Source: Alphaproteobacteria bacterium
GTDB lineage: Bacteria > Pseudomonadota > Alphaproteobacteria > ATCC43930 > CGMCC-115725
Assembly (NCBI GenBank): GCA_005888515.1
Contig: VAZR01000200.1
Location: 1 to 8,366 of the forward strand
Length of the DNA stretch: 8,366 bases
Reading direction: 5' to 3'
Part shown: positions 1 through 6,566 of the stretch, in pieces
Layout of the letters: the number at the start of each line of letters is the position of its first letter
Numbering within the stretch: the first letter of the stretch is position 1
Translations under genes and position numbers: made by a program
Notes under the pieces: generated by a model
Database searches by the model: none
What the model was told of the DNA's origin: nothing
What the model saw: only the letters and a program-made list of their open reading frames with translations

Positions 1-78
1 CAGTGCAGTAAGGCCAAGCGCCGCGACGGCCAAAGCACCGAGCTGATTAAACCGCCGTTTCTGCTTCTCAACCGTCAT
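1..78 (-). CDS. N-terminal fragment of an exported protein (cut by window edge)
   Basis: Only the first 26 codons lie in the window. They read as a basic N-region (TVEKQKRRFNQ) followed by a hydrophobic run (LGALAVAALGLTAL), the pattern of a signal peptide for export to the periplasm or outer membrane. The paired arginines precede the hydrophobic core, but the full twin-arginine consensus is absent, so the Sec route is the simpler reading. Two ATG codons are adjacent, at 81 and 78. A perfect GGAGG at 89-85 lies 3 bases from the first and 6 from the second, which favours 78. The gene has the same orientation as the aap operon and begins 185 bases after the aapP stop, so it could be read through from aap or have its own promoter, though I see no clear one. 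The mature domain is outside the window and the function is unknown. Confidence 0.6.
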   Translation of the reverse strand, partial: MTVEKQKRRFNQLGALAVAALGLTAL

Positions 79-84
79 CATTAA

Positions 85-89
85 CCTCC
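85..89 (-). promoter_or_regulatory. Strong Shine-Dalgarno site for the edge gene
   Basis: GGAGG reading leftward, 6 bases before the ATG at 78. This site is the main reason for calling a real gene at the left edge although only 26 codons are visible. Confidence 0.6.
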
Positions 90-263
90 ACTCGTCTCAC
101 CAACAGCTTGACTCCCCATGGCAACGACTGCCTCGACGCGGGGGTTCCGCTTTGTGATGGGACACAAGTGGCTAGTTTCTACTTGTCGGGAAGCAGTGCT
201 GCGTAAACCAGCGCAATACGCGCGTTGCCGGTCGCAGGTTGATCGGAACAGCCGTTCGGTCAA

Positions 264-1052
264 TCAATGGGCGAGGATCTGGCTCAGGAACAGCCGGGTG
301 CGCTCGCTCTTCGGATTGGCGAAGAACTCCGCGGGCGGCGCCCGCTCGACGATCTCGCCGCGGTCCATGAACACCATCATGTCGCCGACGGTGCGGGCAA
401 AGCCCATCTCATGGGTGACGCACACCATCGTCATGCCCTCTTGCGCCAGCTCGATCATGACGTCGAGCACCTCTTTGATCATCTCGGGGTCGAGCGCCGA
501 GGTCGGCTCGTCAAACAGCATGATCTCGGGTTTCATGCACAAGGAGCGGGCGATCGCGACCCGCTGCTGCTGGCCGCCCGACAATTGCCCGGGGTATTTG
601 TCGGCCTGCTCGGGGATGCGCACCCGTTCGAGGTAGTAGCGCGCGGTCTCCTCGGCTTCCTTCTTTGGCAATTTGCGCACCCAGATCGGCGCCAGCGTCA
701 AATTCTCCAGCACGGTCAGGTGCGGGAACAAGTTGAACTGCTGGAACACCATGCCGACCTCGCGGCGGATCGCCTCGATGTGCTTCAGATCGGAGGTCAG
801 CTCGATACCGGAGACGATGATGCGGCCCTGCTGATGCTCTTCGAGCCGGTTGATGCAGCGGATCATCGTCGATTTGCCGGAACCGGAAGGGCCGCAGACC
901 ACGACCTTCTCGCCGCGCCCGACGATGAGGTTGATGTCCTTCAGCACGTGAAACTCGCCGTACCATTTGTGGACGGCCTGCATCTCGATCATCGCCCGGG
1001 CCCCTGATTGCACCGGCGCCTTACCCGGCATCGCTTCGGCCGCGTTGCTCAT
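264..1052 (-). CDS. aapP: General L-amino acid ABC transporter, ATP-binding protein AapP
   Basis: This is the cytoplasmic ATPase that powers amino acid import through the AapQ-AapM permease pair. All ABC motifs are present, numbered from the chosen start: Walker A GPSGSGKST (about 54-62), Q-loop in VFQQFNLFPHL (about 102-112), signature LSGGQQQR (157-164), Walker B IMLFDEP (177-183), D-loop SALD and the switch histidine in VTHEMGFA (about 214). The sequence HKWYGEFHVLKDINL near the N-terminus is typical of AapP and GlnQ-type polar amino acid ATPases. Length is 262 aa, near the usual 250-260. An ATG at 1064 lies 2 bases after the aapM stop, but GGAGG at 1062-1058 sits 5 bases before the ATG at 1052, so 1052 is preferred. 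Last gene of the aapJQMP operon. No rho-independent terminator is obvious after the TGA. Confidence 0.95.
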   Translation of the reverse strand: MSNAAEAMPGKAPVQSGARAMIEMQAVHKWYGEFHVLKDINLIVGRGEKVVVCGPSGSGKSTMIRCINRLEEHQQGRIIVSGIELTSDLKHIEAIRREVGMVFQQFNLFPHLTVLENLTLAPIWVRKLPKKEAEETARYYLERVRIPEQADKYPGQLSGGQQQRVAIARSLCMKPEIMLFDEPTSALDPEMIKEVLDVMIELAQEGMTMVCVTHEMGFARTVGDMMVFMDRGEIVERAPPAEFFANPKSERTRLFLSQILAH

Positions 1053-1057
1053 CGATC

Positions 1058-1062
1058 CCTCC
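1058..1062 (-). promoter_or_regulatory. Ribosome binding site deciding the aapP start
   Basis: GGAGG reading leftward, 5 bases before the ATG at 1052. It overlaps the alternative ATG at 1064, which has no such site at suitable spacing. The choice changes the protein by 4 residues. Confidence 0.6.
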
Positions 1063-1066
1063 ATGC

Positions 1067-2182
1067 CTAGCGGCGATGGCCCCGGTCAAAGGTGCGCTCG
1101 AGCATCTGGCTGTAGCGCGACATGAAGAAGCAGAAGCAGAAATAGATCGCGGCGGTGAAGATGTAGGCCTCCGCCGCGAAGCCTTGCCAGTTCGGATCGG
1201 TCAGCGCCGCGTTGGCGGTGTTCAACAGATCGAACAAGCCGATGATCAGCACCAGCGATGTGTTCTTGAACGCGCCGATGAAATTGTTGACGAGCGGCGG
1301 AATCACCATCGTTAGCGCTTGCGGCAAGACGATCAGCCGGGTGCGCCGCCAATAACCGAGCCCGAGGGCGTCGGCCGCCTCGATCTGCCCCTTCGGGATC
1401 GCCTGCAGCCCGCCGCGGATTACCTCCGACAGATAGGCGGCGGCGAACAGGATGAACGCGACCTGAGCGCGCAGCAATTTGTCGATCGTGACGCCGGCCG
1501 GCAAAAACAACGGCAGCATCACCGACGCCATGAACAGCACCGTGATCAGCGGGACACCGCGCACCAGCTCGATATAGGCGACCGACACCATTCGTACCGC
1601 CGGCAATTGCGAGCGTCGCCCGAGCGCCAGCAGGATCGCGAACGGAAACGCGTAGACCATGCCGATGATGGCGAGGATCAGGGTCAGCGGCAGGCCGCTC
1701 CAATACTCGGTACCGACATAGCGCAGGCCGAACACGCCGCCCCACATCAGGATGCCGATCAAAACCAGCCCGGCAGGCCACAGCAGCAGCAGCCGGCGTC
1801 CCCACATGCGGCGGTCGCAACTCGCCAAAACCAGTGCGATGAACAGCACGACGACCAGCAGCGGGCGCCACTGCTCGGTGTAGGGAAAGCGGCCGAACAG
1901 GATGAAGCGCAACTTCTCGCCGATGAACGCCCAGCAGGCGCCGACCTCTTGTCCACCGGGACCGCGGCAGGCCTGACCGTTCGCCGCGTCCCAGACCGCG
2001 TCGATAAATGCCCAGCGGATCAGCGGCGGGATCGTGACCGCGAGGAAATAGACCGCGATCAGGCTCAGGACCGTGTTGAAGACGCTGTTGAACAAATTGG
2101 CGCGTAGCCAACCGAGAATACCGGTCGAGGTGGCCGGCGGGCGTTGCATCGGCAGCGGGAGTTCGTGAGCGATTTCGGTCAT
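1067..2182 (-). CDS. aapM: General L-amino acid ABC transporter, permease AapM
   Basis: One of two inner-membrane permease subunits of the Aap amino acid importer, 371 aa from the chosen start. Layout: an N-terminal membrane segment (about 35-58, NTVLSLIAVYFLAVTIPPL), an insertion with FGRFPYTEQWRP (96-107) typical of AapM, hydrophobic segments at about 108-120 and 131-150, then the HisMQ/MetI-type permease domain from about 165. The EAA loop that contacts the ATPase is IEAADALGLGYWRRTRLI (267-284), followed by VLPQAL (285-290). The reading frame stays open upstream to 2254, but that extension translates the palindromic repeat described separately, so the ATG at 2182 (MTEIAHELPL) is preferred. 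A GGAG at 2197-2194 is 11 bases away, a rather long spacer. The stop is 2 bases from the alternative aapP ATG, which suggests tight coupling. Confidence 0.93.
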   Translation of the reverse strand: MTEIAHELPLPMQRPPATSTGILGWLRANLFNSVFNTVLSLIAVYFLAVTIPPLIRWAFIDAVWDAANGQACRGPGGQEVGACWAFIGEKLRFILFGRFPYTEQWRPLLVVVLFIALVLASCDRRMWGRRLLLLWPAGLVLIGILMWGGVFGLRYVGTEYWSGLPLTLILAIIGMVYAFPFAILLALGRRSQLPAVRMVSVAYIELVRGVPLITVLFMASVMLPLFLPAGVTIDKLLRAQVAFILFAAAYLSEVIRGGLQAIPKGQIEAADALGLGYWRRTRLIVLPQALTMVIPPLVNNFIGAFKNTSLVLIIGLFDLLNTANAALTDPNWQGFAAEAYIFTAAIYFCFCFFMSRYSQMLERTFDRGHRR

Positions 2183-2231
2183 GACCGCTAGCGCTCCACC
2201 CGCGCGACCAACCCACCAGCCCGCCCGTTGG

Positions 2232-2312
2232 CCGGGCTTGTCCCGGCCATCCACGTCTTGAGACGGCGGTCATGGCCGCGGAAAAAGACGTGGGTACCCG
2301 GATCAAGTCCGG
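2232..2312. repeat. Imperfect palindromic intergenic element between aapQ and aapM
   Basis: Two 28-base arms, 2232-2259 and 2285-2312, are inverted copies matching at 22 of 28 positions, with a 25-base loop. The outermost nine paired bases next to the loop (AAGACGTGG and its complement) are perfect, and both arms carry CAAG-xCCGG blocks. The loop holds a small GCGG/CCGC stem. Arms with this CCGGGCTTGTCCCGG-like and CCACGTCTT-like content resemble small palindromic repeats scattered between genes in Bradyrhizobium and relatives; that resemblance is from memory. It lies within a 159-base gap inside an operon, so its RNA would fold into a long hairpin between the aapQ and aapM messages. Confidence 0.75.
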
Positions 2313-2341
2313 TCACGGGCTGCTTATGATTGGCTCTCACG

Positions 2342-3532
2342 TCAGCGCTCCACCAGCGCGACGGAGCGGTTGTAGAGGTTCATGAACAGCGAGATCAGCA
2401 GGCTGATGACCAGATAGACTGCCATGATCATGGCGATCCCCTCGACCGCTTGGCCGGTTTGATTCATCGTCGTGTTGGCGATCGACACGAGGTCGGGATA
2501 ACCGATGATCACGGCCAATGAGCTGTTCTTGGTCAGGCTCAGATACTCGCTGGTCATCGGCGGGATGATGACCCTGAGCGCCTGCGGCAATACGACGAGG
2601 CGCATGCGCTGCCCCGGCCGCAGCCCCAACGCCATCGCCGCCTCGCTCTGGCCCCAGCTGACCGCGAGGATGCCGGCGCGCACGATCTCGGCGATGAAGG
2701 TGCCGGTATAGACGACCAGACCGATCAGCAAGGCGCCAAACTCCGGCGAGAAGGCGGTGCCGCCGGCGAAATTAAAGCCGCGCAGTACCGGCCACTCCAT
2801 TTCGAGCGGCATGCCATGCGCGACAAAGACGATCAGCGGCAGCCCGAGCGCGAGAGCCAACCCGACCCAGCCGGCCGGAAACTGCCGCCCGGTTTCGGCC
2901 TGACGGCGTCGCGCCCAGCGAAACACGGCGTAAGCAATGCCGAAGGCGATCGCAAAGGCGACCGCCATCCATAGATACGCCGGATCCTGGTGCGGCACCG
3001 GAAGCAGGATGCCGCGATTGCTGACAAAGACACCGGGCAGCGGTTGCCAGGCCTGGCGCGGCCCCGGCGCGACTTCGCGCAGCAGCGCCCACCAGAACAG
3101 CAATTGCAACGCGAGCGGGATATTCCGGAAGGTCTCGACGTAGATTGCCGCCAGCTTGGCGACCAGCCAGTTCCGCGACAGCCGCGCCAGCCCCATCACG
3201 GTGCCGAGGATCGTCGCCAGCACGATCCCGATCGCCGAGACGTACAGCGTGTTGGCGAGACCGACCAGAAAAGCGCGCGCGTAGGTATCGGCCGGCGAAT
3301 AGGCGATCAGCGACTCGCCGATACCGAACGCCGCCTCGCGATCGAGAAAGCCAAAGCCGGTGGCGATGTTCTGCCGCCGCAAATTGACGGTCGTGTTGTA
3401 GGCGAGAAAGCCGATGATCGCGGCGATCACCGCGACGAACACCACCTGCAATGCGATGCCTCGCAGCCGCGGGTCGCGCCACGGCGCCGGCCGGCTGGGC
3501 CGGACGACAATAGCGGCGGTTTCGCTCGCCAC
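2342..3532 (-). CDS. aapQ: General L-amino acid ABC transporter, permease AapQ
   Basis: Second inner-membrane permease of the Aap importer, 396 aa from the chosen start. An N-terminal membrane segment (about 25-45, GIALQVVFVAVIAAIIGFLAY) is followed by the AapQ-type periplasmic stretch TVNLRRQNIATGFGFLDREA (48-67). The permease domain starts near 85 (ARAFLVGLANTLYVSAIG) and is split by an insertion with extra hydrophobic segments near 187-205 and 222-240. The EAA loop is SEAAMALGLRPGQRMRLVVL (296-315), followed by PQAL. The frame is open up to a GTG at 3589 inside aapJ, but GGGAG at 3544-3540 lies 7 bases before the GTG at 3532. That start is 14 bases after the aapJ stop and gives the usual family length, so it is preferred. 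The lesion in aapJ leaves this gene untouched. Confidence 0.93.
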   Translation of the reverse strand: MASETAAIVVRPSRPAPWRDPRLRGIALQVVFVAVIAAIIGFLAYNTTVNLRRQNIATGFGFLDREAAFGIGESLIAYSPADTYARAFLVGLANTLYVSAIGIVLATILGTVMGLARLSRNWLVAKLAAIYVETFRNIPLALQLLFWWALLREVAPGPRQAWQPLPGVFVSNRGILLPVPHQDPAYLWMAVAFAIAFGIAYAVFRWARRRQAETGRQFPAGWVGLALALGLPLIVFVAHGMPLEMEWPVLRGFNFAGGTAFSPEFGALLIGLVVYTGTFIAEIVRAGILAVSWGQSEAAMALGLRPGQRMRLVVLPQALRVIIPPMTSEYLSLTKNSSLAVIIGYPDLVSIANTTMNQTGQAVEGIAMIMAVYLVISLLISLFMNLYNRSVALVER

Positions 3533-3539
3533 CGCCGCG

Positions 3540-3544
3540 CTCCC
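3540..3544 (-). promoter_or_regulatory. Ribosome binding site deciding the aapQ GTG start
   Basis: GGGAG reading leftward, 7 bases before the GTG at 3532 and just after the aapJ stop at 3547-3549. It favours the shorter AapQ over the reading that would overlap aapJ by 43 bases. Confidence 0.55.
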
Positions 3545-3546
3545 GC

Positions 3547-4459
3547 TCAGCGGATCGGCATTGCGTAGATCAGGCCGCCCTTTGTCCACAAATTGTTGTA
3601 GCCGCGCTCCAGCTTGAGCGGCGTGTTGAGACCGAGATGGCGGTCGAAGATCTCGCCGTAATTGCCGACGGCCTTGATCGCGTTATAGGCCCATTTCTCA
3701 TCGAGATTGAGCGATTTGCCCATGCCGGGCGTCCCGCCGAGCATGCGCTTGATATCGGGCGCCTCGCTCTTGGCCATCTCGTCGACATTCTTCTGAGTGA
3801 TGCCTTTCTCCTCGGCCTCGATCAGCGCGTAGATCGTCCAGTCGACGATGTCATGCCATTCTTCGTCGCCGTGCCGCACGGCCGGCGCGAGCGGCTCTTT
3901 CGAGATGCGCTCGGTCAGGATGATGTGATCGTCGGGGTTCTGCGTCCGCCCGGCCCGCTGCGCCGCGAGCGCCGCCGAGTCGGTGGTGAACACATCGCAG
4001 CGGCCGGAAATATAGGCCGCCATGACCTCATCGACCTTTTCGATGACGACCGGCTTGTAGTCCATCTTGTTGGCGCGGAAATAATCGGCGAGGTTGAGCT
4101 CGGTCGTCGAGCTGGGTATCGCGCTGCAATGTCCAGGTCGTGTTGTTGGACAGGATGTCGACTTCGCCCGATTGCAATGCGGTGAAGCGCTGCTGCGCGG
4201 TCAGCGGTACGTATTTGACCTTGTCCGCATCGCCGAACACCGCGGCCGAGATCGCGCGGCAAATGTCGATGTTGAAGCCGCTGTATTTGCCCTGGCTGTC
4301 GGGTTGGCCAAAGCCCGGCGTGCCGGCCTGAACACCGCAGCTGAGCGAGCCGGCCTGCTTGATCTTGTCGAGCGTCGCTCCGGCCTGAGCCGGCATCGCC
4401 AATCCAAGCGTCGCGGCAAAACCCGCAAGAACGACTGCGCTGACCCATTTGCCTGACAT
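3547..4459 (-). pseudogene. aapJ: Broken aapJ: general L-amino acid-binding protein with internal deletion and frameshift
   Basis: AapJ is the periplasmic solute-binding protein that delivers amino acids to AapQMP. The ATG at 4459 has a purine-rich AAAGGGGGG upstream. The first frame gives a signal peptide with likely cleavage after AQA (26), then the family's N-terminal lobe (VQAGTPGFGQPD, GFNIDICRAISAAVFGD, FTALQSGEVDILSNNTTWTL) up to RDTQL at 117. The frame then turns to nonsense and stops at 4028. The family sequence resumes one base over from about 4107 with TTELNLADYF and continues intact (ISGRCDVFTTD, ISKEPLAPAVRHGDEEWHDI, NYGEIFDRHLG, GYNNLWTKGGLIYAMPIR) to the stop at 3547. The two parts total 303 residues against about 341 for known AapJ as I recall it. 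About 38-40 residues of the second lobe and hinge are therefore missing, a deletion of 3n+2 bases. A real pseudogene or an assembly error would both fit. Confidence 0.9.
4107..4108 (-). other. Deletion junction and frameshift point in aapJ
   Basis: Reading leftward, the N-terminal frame ends in CAG CTC G (through 4108) and the C-terminal frame begins ACG ACC GAG (from 4107). In intact homologues a glycine follows the leucine, and about 38-40 residues separate it from the TTELNL block. The position is good to a few bases, since local similarity at the junction could shift it. Confidence 0.75.
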
Positions 4460-4520
4460 GCCGAGCCCCCCTTTGTTACCGCGCCGGCCATGCCGAGCGC
4501 CTTTGCCATTGATTGCCGCG

Positions 4521-4550
4521 ACGCTAGCACAGCCGCGCCGCGGCCAGCAA
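4521..4550 (-). promoter_or_regulatory. Possible promoter for the aap operon
   Basis: Reading leftward, TTGCTG (4550-4545) and TAGCGT (4526-4521) are separated by 18 bases and lie about 60 bases before the aapJ start. The -35 is a fair match and the -10 a weak one, in the CTAGCG form often seen in GC-rich alphaproteobacteria. The operon might also be read through from pyrF, since the gap is only 120 bases and no terminator is evident in it. Confidence 0.3.
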
Positions 4551-4579
4551 CGCGCTCCCCTGCAAACCGAGGGCCGAGG

Positions 4580-5419
4580 CTATGCGCCGCGAGCCTCGGC
4601 GATCAGCCGCTCGACGGCGCGTTTGAGGTCGGCCACCGCAGGACCAGCCCGTGCGATCCCGCGGGAAACGCTTGGGATGATCCGCGCATAGTGCCGCCCG
4701 AAAATGGCCCGTACATCGTCCATGGTTGCGCCCTGGGCGCCGATGCCGGGGACCAGCAGCAATGAATTCGGCAAGCGATCCGCCAGGGCAGCGGCTTCCG
4801 AACCCTGGGTCGCCCCGAGGACGGCGCCGATCAAGCCCAGCCCACTCGGCGCCTCGGCCCTGTTTCGGGCGGTGACCTGGTCTGCGAGGTGCTCGGCGAC
4901 GGAGCTTCCGTCCGGCAATCTCGCCTGCTGCAGCACCGATCCTTCGGGGTTGGAGGATCTGACGACGACAAAGACCCCTGCCCCGTCGCGTTGGGCCACC
5001 TCGAAAAACGGCGCGAGCGATCCGAGACCGAGATAGGCGCTCAAGGTCATTGCATCGCCGCCGAACGGGCTCCGCGGTCCGAGAAACGCATCGGCATAGG
5101 CCGCCGCTGTCGTCGAGATGTCGCCGCGCTTGGCATCGATGATGACCAGCGCGCCGCGGCTCTGGGCGATCTCGACAGTCTGCCGCAGCACTTCCATCCC
5201 GGCCGGCCCGTGCCGCTCGAAGAACGCGGCCTGCGGTTTGACCACCGCGACCAGGGGCGCGCAGGCCTCGACCATGCGCTCGCAGAAGGCACGGAGCCCC
5301 GGGATATCATCCGCAAGCCCCCAGCCTGTCAGGCTCTCGGCCGCGGGATCGATGCCGACGCAGAGCGGCGAGCGCTCCGCCGCCCGCGCAACAAATCGCT
5401 GTTGAAACGGCGGGGTCAT
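4580..5419 (-). CDS. pyrF: Orotidine 5'-phosphate decarboxylase, type 2
   Basis: Converts orotidine 5'-monophosphate to UMP with release of CO2, the last step of de novo pyrimidine synthesis, in the cytoplasm. The 279-aa protein has the blocks of the longer, type 2 OMP decarboxylases: CVGIDP (20-25), VVKPQAAFFERHG (59-71), the active-site IIDAKRGDI (93-101, with the Asp-Lys-x-x-Asp catalytic pattern), TLSAYLG (125-131), VRSSNPEG (153-160), IGAVLGAT (197-204), LVPGIGAQG (222-230) and the phosphate-binding PSVSRGI (249-255). The frame is open further upstream, but that part overlaps the dehydrogenase and carries no family sequence, so the ATG at 5419 is chosen; it has no strong Shine-Dalgarno. 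It lies 25 bases after the upstream dehydrogenase stop, on the same strand, so the two are probably co-transcribed. Type 2 is unusual for rhizobia, which mostly carry the shorter type 1 enzyme. Confidence 0.93.
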   Translation of the reverse strand: MTPPFQQRFVARAAERSPLCVGIDPAAESLTGWGLADDIPGLRAFCERMVEACAPLVAVVKPQAAFFERHGPAGMEVLRQTVEIAQSRGALVIIDAKRGDISTTAAAYADAFLGPRSPFGGDAMTLSAYLGLGSLAPFFEVAQRDGAGVFVVVRSSNPEGSVLQQARLPDGSSVAEHLADQVTARNRAEAPSGLGLIGAVLGATQGSEAAALADRLPNSLLLVPGIGAQGATMDDVRAIFGRHYARIIPSVSRGIARAGPAVADLKRAVERLIAEARGA

Positions 5420-5444
5420 GTCGCAAACCGCATAGCAGACCGGC

Positions 5445-6143
5445 TCAGAACGTCTCGACCCAGGGGCGCAGCTCGATTTCCCAAGCCCAGGCGCTGCGCT
5501 GCTGGCGATGCAGGTGGAAATAGCTGTCGGCGATCGCGTCGGGATCGAGCAGCGCATCGGGGCCGCGATTGGCGCCGCGCGGGTCGCCGGGCCGGCCGAT
5601 CCCGCCATCAATGACGATGTGGCCGACATGGATGTTTTGCGGCTGCAGCTCGCGCGCCAGGCTCTGCGCCAGGCCGCGCAGCGCGAATTTGCCCATCGCG
5701 AAGGAGGACGAGCGGGGGTAGCCCTTGACGCTGGCGCTGGCGCCGGTGAACAGGATCGTGCCGTGGCCCTGCTTGATCATGCGCTGGGCCGCCGCCCGCG
5801 CCACCAGAAAGCCGCCGAACGCGGTCACCTTGATGGCGGTCTCGACCGCCTCGGGATCGAGCTCGGTGACCGGGCCGCGTGCCCGGCCGCTGGCGTTGTA
5901 GATGACCAGGTCGAGCCGCCCGCCGCCGGCATCGACGGCCGCGAACAGCCGCTCGACCTCATCGGCACGGCTGGCGTCGCAGGCGATCGTCTCTGCGCCG
6001 GTCTCGCCGGCGAGGGCGGTCAGCTTCTGCGTGTCGCGCGCCGCCAGCACAACATCCATTCCCTCGCTCGCGGCGCGGCGCGCCAGCGATGCGCTGAGCC
6101 CCGATCCCGCTCCGACAATTAACGCCCGCTCGCGTCCCGGCAT
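5445..6143 (-). CDS. Short-chain dehydrogenase/reductase with Phe in place of catalytic Tyr
   Basis: A 232-aa Rossmann-fold protein of the SDR superfamily, predicted cytoplasmic. The nucleotide-binding loop is VGAGSGLSASLA (10-21), a variant of TGxxxGxG. LAARD (33-37) follows the second strand and suggests NADP preference, since arginine is at the usual discriminating position. CDASRADEV (55-63), IYNASG (81-86, the NNAG block) and TGASASVKG (133-141, with the active-site serine) follow. The usual YxxxK is FAMGK (148-152), keeping Lys152 but replacing Tyr with Phe148. The rest (FALRGLAQSLARELQPQNIHVGHIVIDGGI) matches a recurrent proteobacterial SDR subfamily that carries Phe here, so the change is probably ancestral, not damage. 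Substrate is unknown. GGGAG lies about 13 bases before the ATG at 6143. First gene of the likely unit with pyrF. Confidence 0.88.
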   Translation of the reverse strand: MPGRERALIVGAGSGLSASLARRAASEGMDVVLAARDTQKLTALAGETGAETIACDASRADEVERLFAAVDAGGGRLDLVIYNASGRARGPVTELDPEAVETAIKVTAFGGFLVARAAAQRMIKQGHGTILFTGASASVKGYPRSSSFAMGKFALRGLAQSLARELQPQNIHVGHIVIDGGIGRPGDPRGANRGPDALLDPDAIADSYFHLHRQQRSAWAWEIELRPWVETF

Positions 6144-6317
6144 GGCCTTCTCTCCCGCGGCAGCACCGCTCAGACGGCGTTCCGGGACCGGTTATCGCGC
6201 AAAAAGAATGTCGAAAGCCAGCCTTCAAAACCTTCCTCAGCACGCCCCGTTTAGCTCGATTGCTGCGGTGATTTGACGGGCTTCAGCACCAAAGGCTTGG
6301 GAGATTACGCCCAGCAG

Positions 6318-6331
6318 CCGATCGCGATCGG
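6318..6331. promoter_or_regulatory. Perfect 14-base palindrome, possible operator
   Basis: CCGATCGCGATCGG equals its own reverse complement. It lies in the divergent intergenic region, about 175 bases from the dehydrogenase start and 380 from the rlpA-like start. A dimeric regulator could bind such a site, but GATC-rich palindromes also arise readily in GC-rich genomes. Confidence 0.25.
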
Positions 6332-6536
6332 CGCCGAATTGCCTGCCAACTCCAGGCTAATCGACGACGACCATCGATCATTTGACAGATTAACCAAGTT
6401 GGCCTTGCCAATAAAGGACAGACAAAGAATAAATCCTGGTTAATATTTTCTAAATGGAATAGGTAAGGAATTTGACCAAGGATAATTTAATCTGTGGCTG
6501 ACTTGCGCCGAATTTAGGATTTCATGAACGGGACGG

Positions 6537-6566
6537 TTGACAGCCTCGGAACTAGCTGACTACAGT
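6537..6566 (+). promoter_or_regulatory. Possible sigma-70 promoter for the rlpA-like gene
   Basis: A perfect TTGACA (6537-6542) and TACAGT (6561-6566; four of six match TATAAT) are separated by 18 bases. Transcription would begin near 6573 and leave a leader of about 140 bases before the gene. It is the best promoter match in the region, but untested. Confidence 0.4.

Noticed and set aside
164..186. ACAAGT/ACTTGT inverted pair as a terminator for the aap operon
   Set aside because: Only 6 bp with an 11-base loop, low GC, and no T-run at the right place.
81..263. A 60-codon minus-strand frame starting at a TTG just after the aapP stop and ending at the ATG of the edge gene
   Set aside because: TTG start without a ribosome site, no recognisable sequence, unusual residue mix for this genome (many Cys, Arg, Thr). 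The overlap of its stop with the next start is probably chance.
267..1007. A plus-strand frame of 246 codons opposite aapP
   Set aside because: Antisense shadow rich in His, Asp and Leu. The aapP frame has every ABC motif.
1319..2107. A plus-strand frame of 262 codons opposite aapM
   Set aside because: Gln-, Asp- and Arg-rich antisense shadow with no family sequence.
1086..2306. A long minus-strand frame of about 400 codons overlapping aapM
   Set aside because: Arg- and Gly-rich shadow frame of a GC-rich gene. The aapM frame has clear membrane segments and the EAA loop.
5508..6122. A plus-strand frame of 204 codons opposite the dehydrogenase
   Set aside because: Antisense shadow; the dehydrogenase frame has ordered SDR motifs and a plausible start.
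6382..6414. Perfect TTGACA at 6382-6387 as a -35 element
   Set aside because: No acceptable -10 lies 16-19 bases downstream; the nearest AT-rich hexamer, CAATAA, needs a 21-base spacer.
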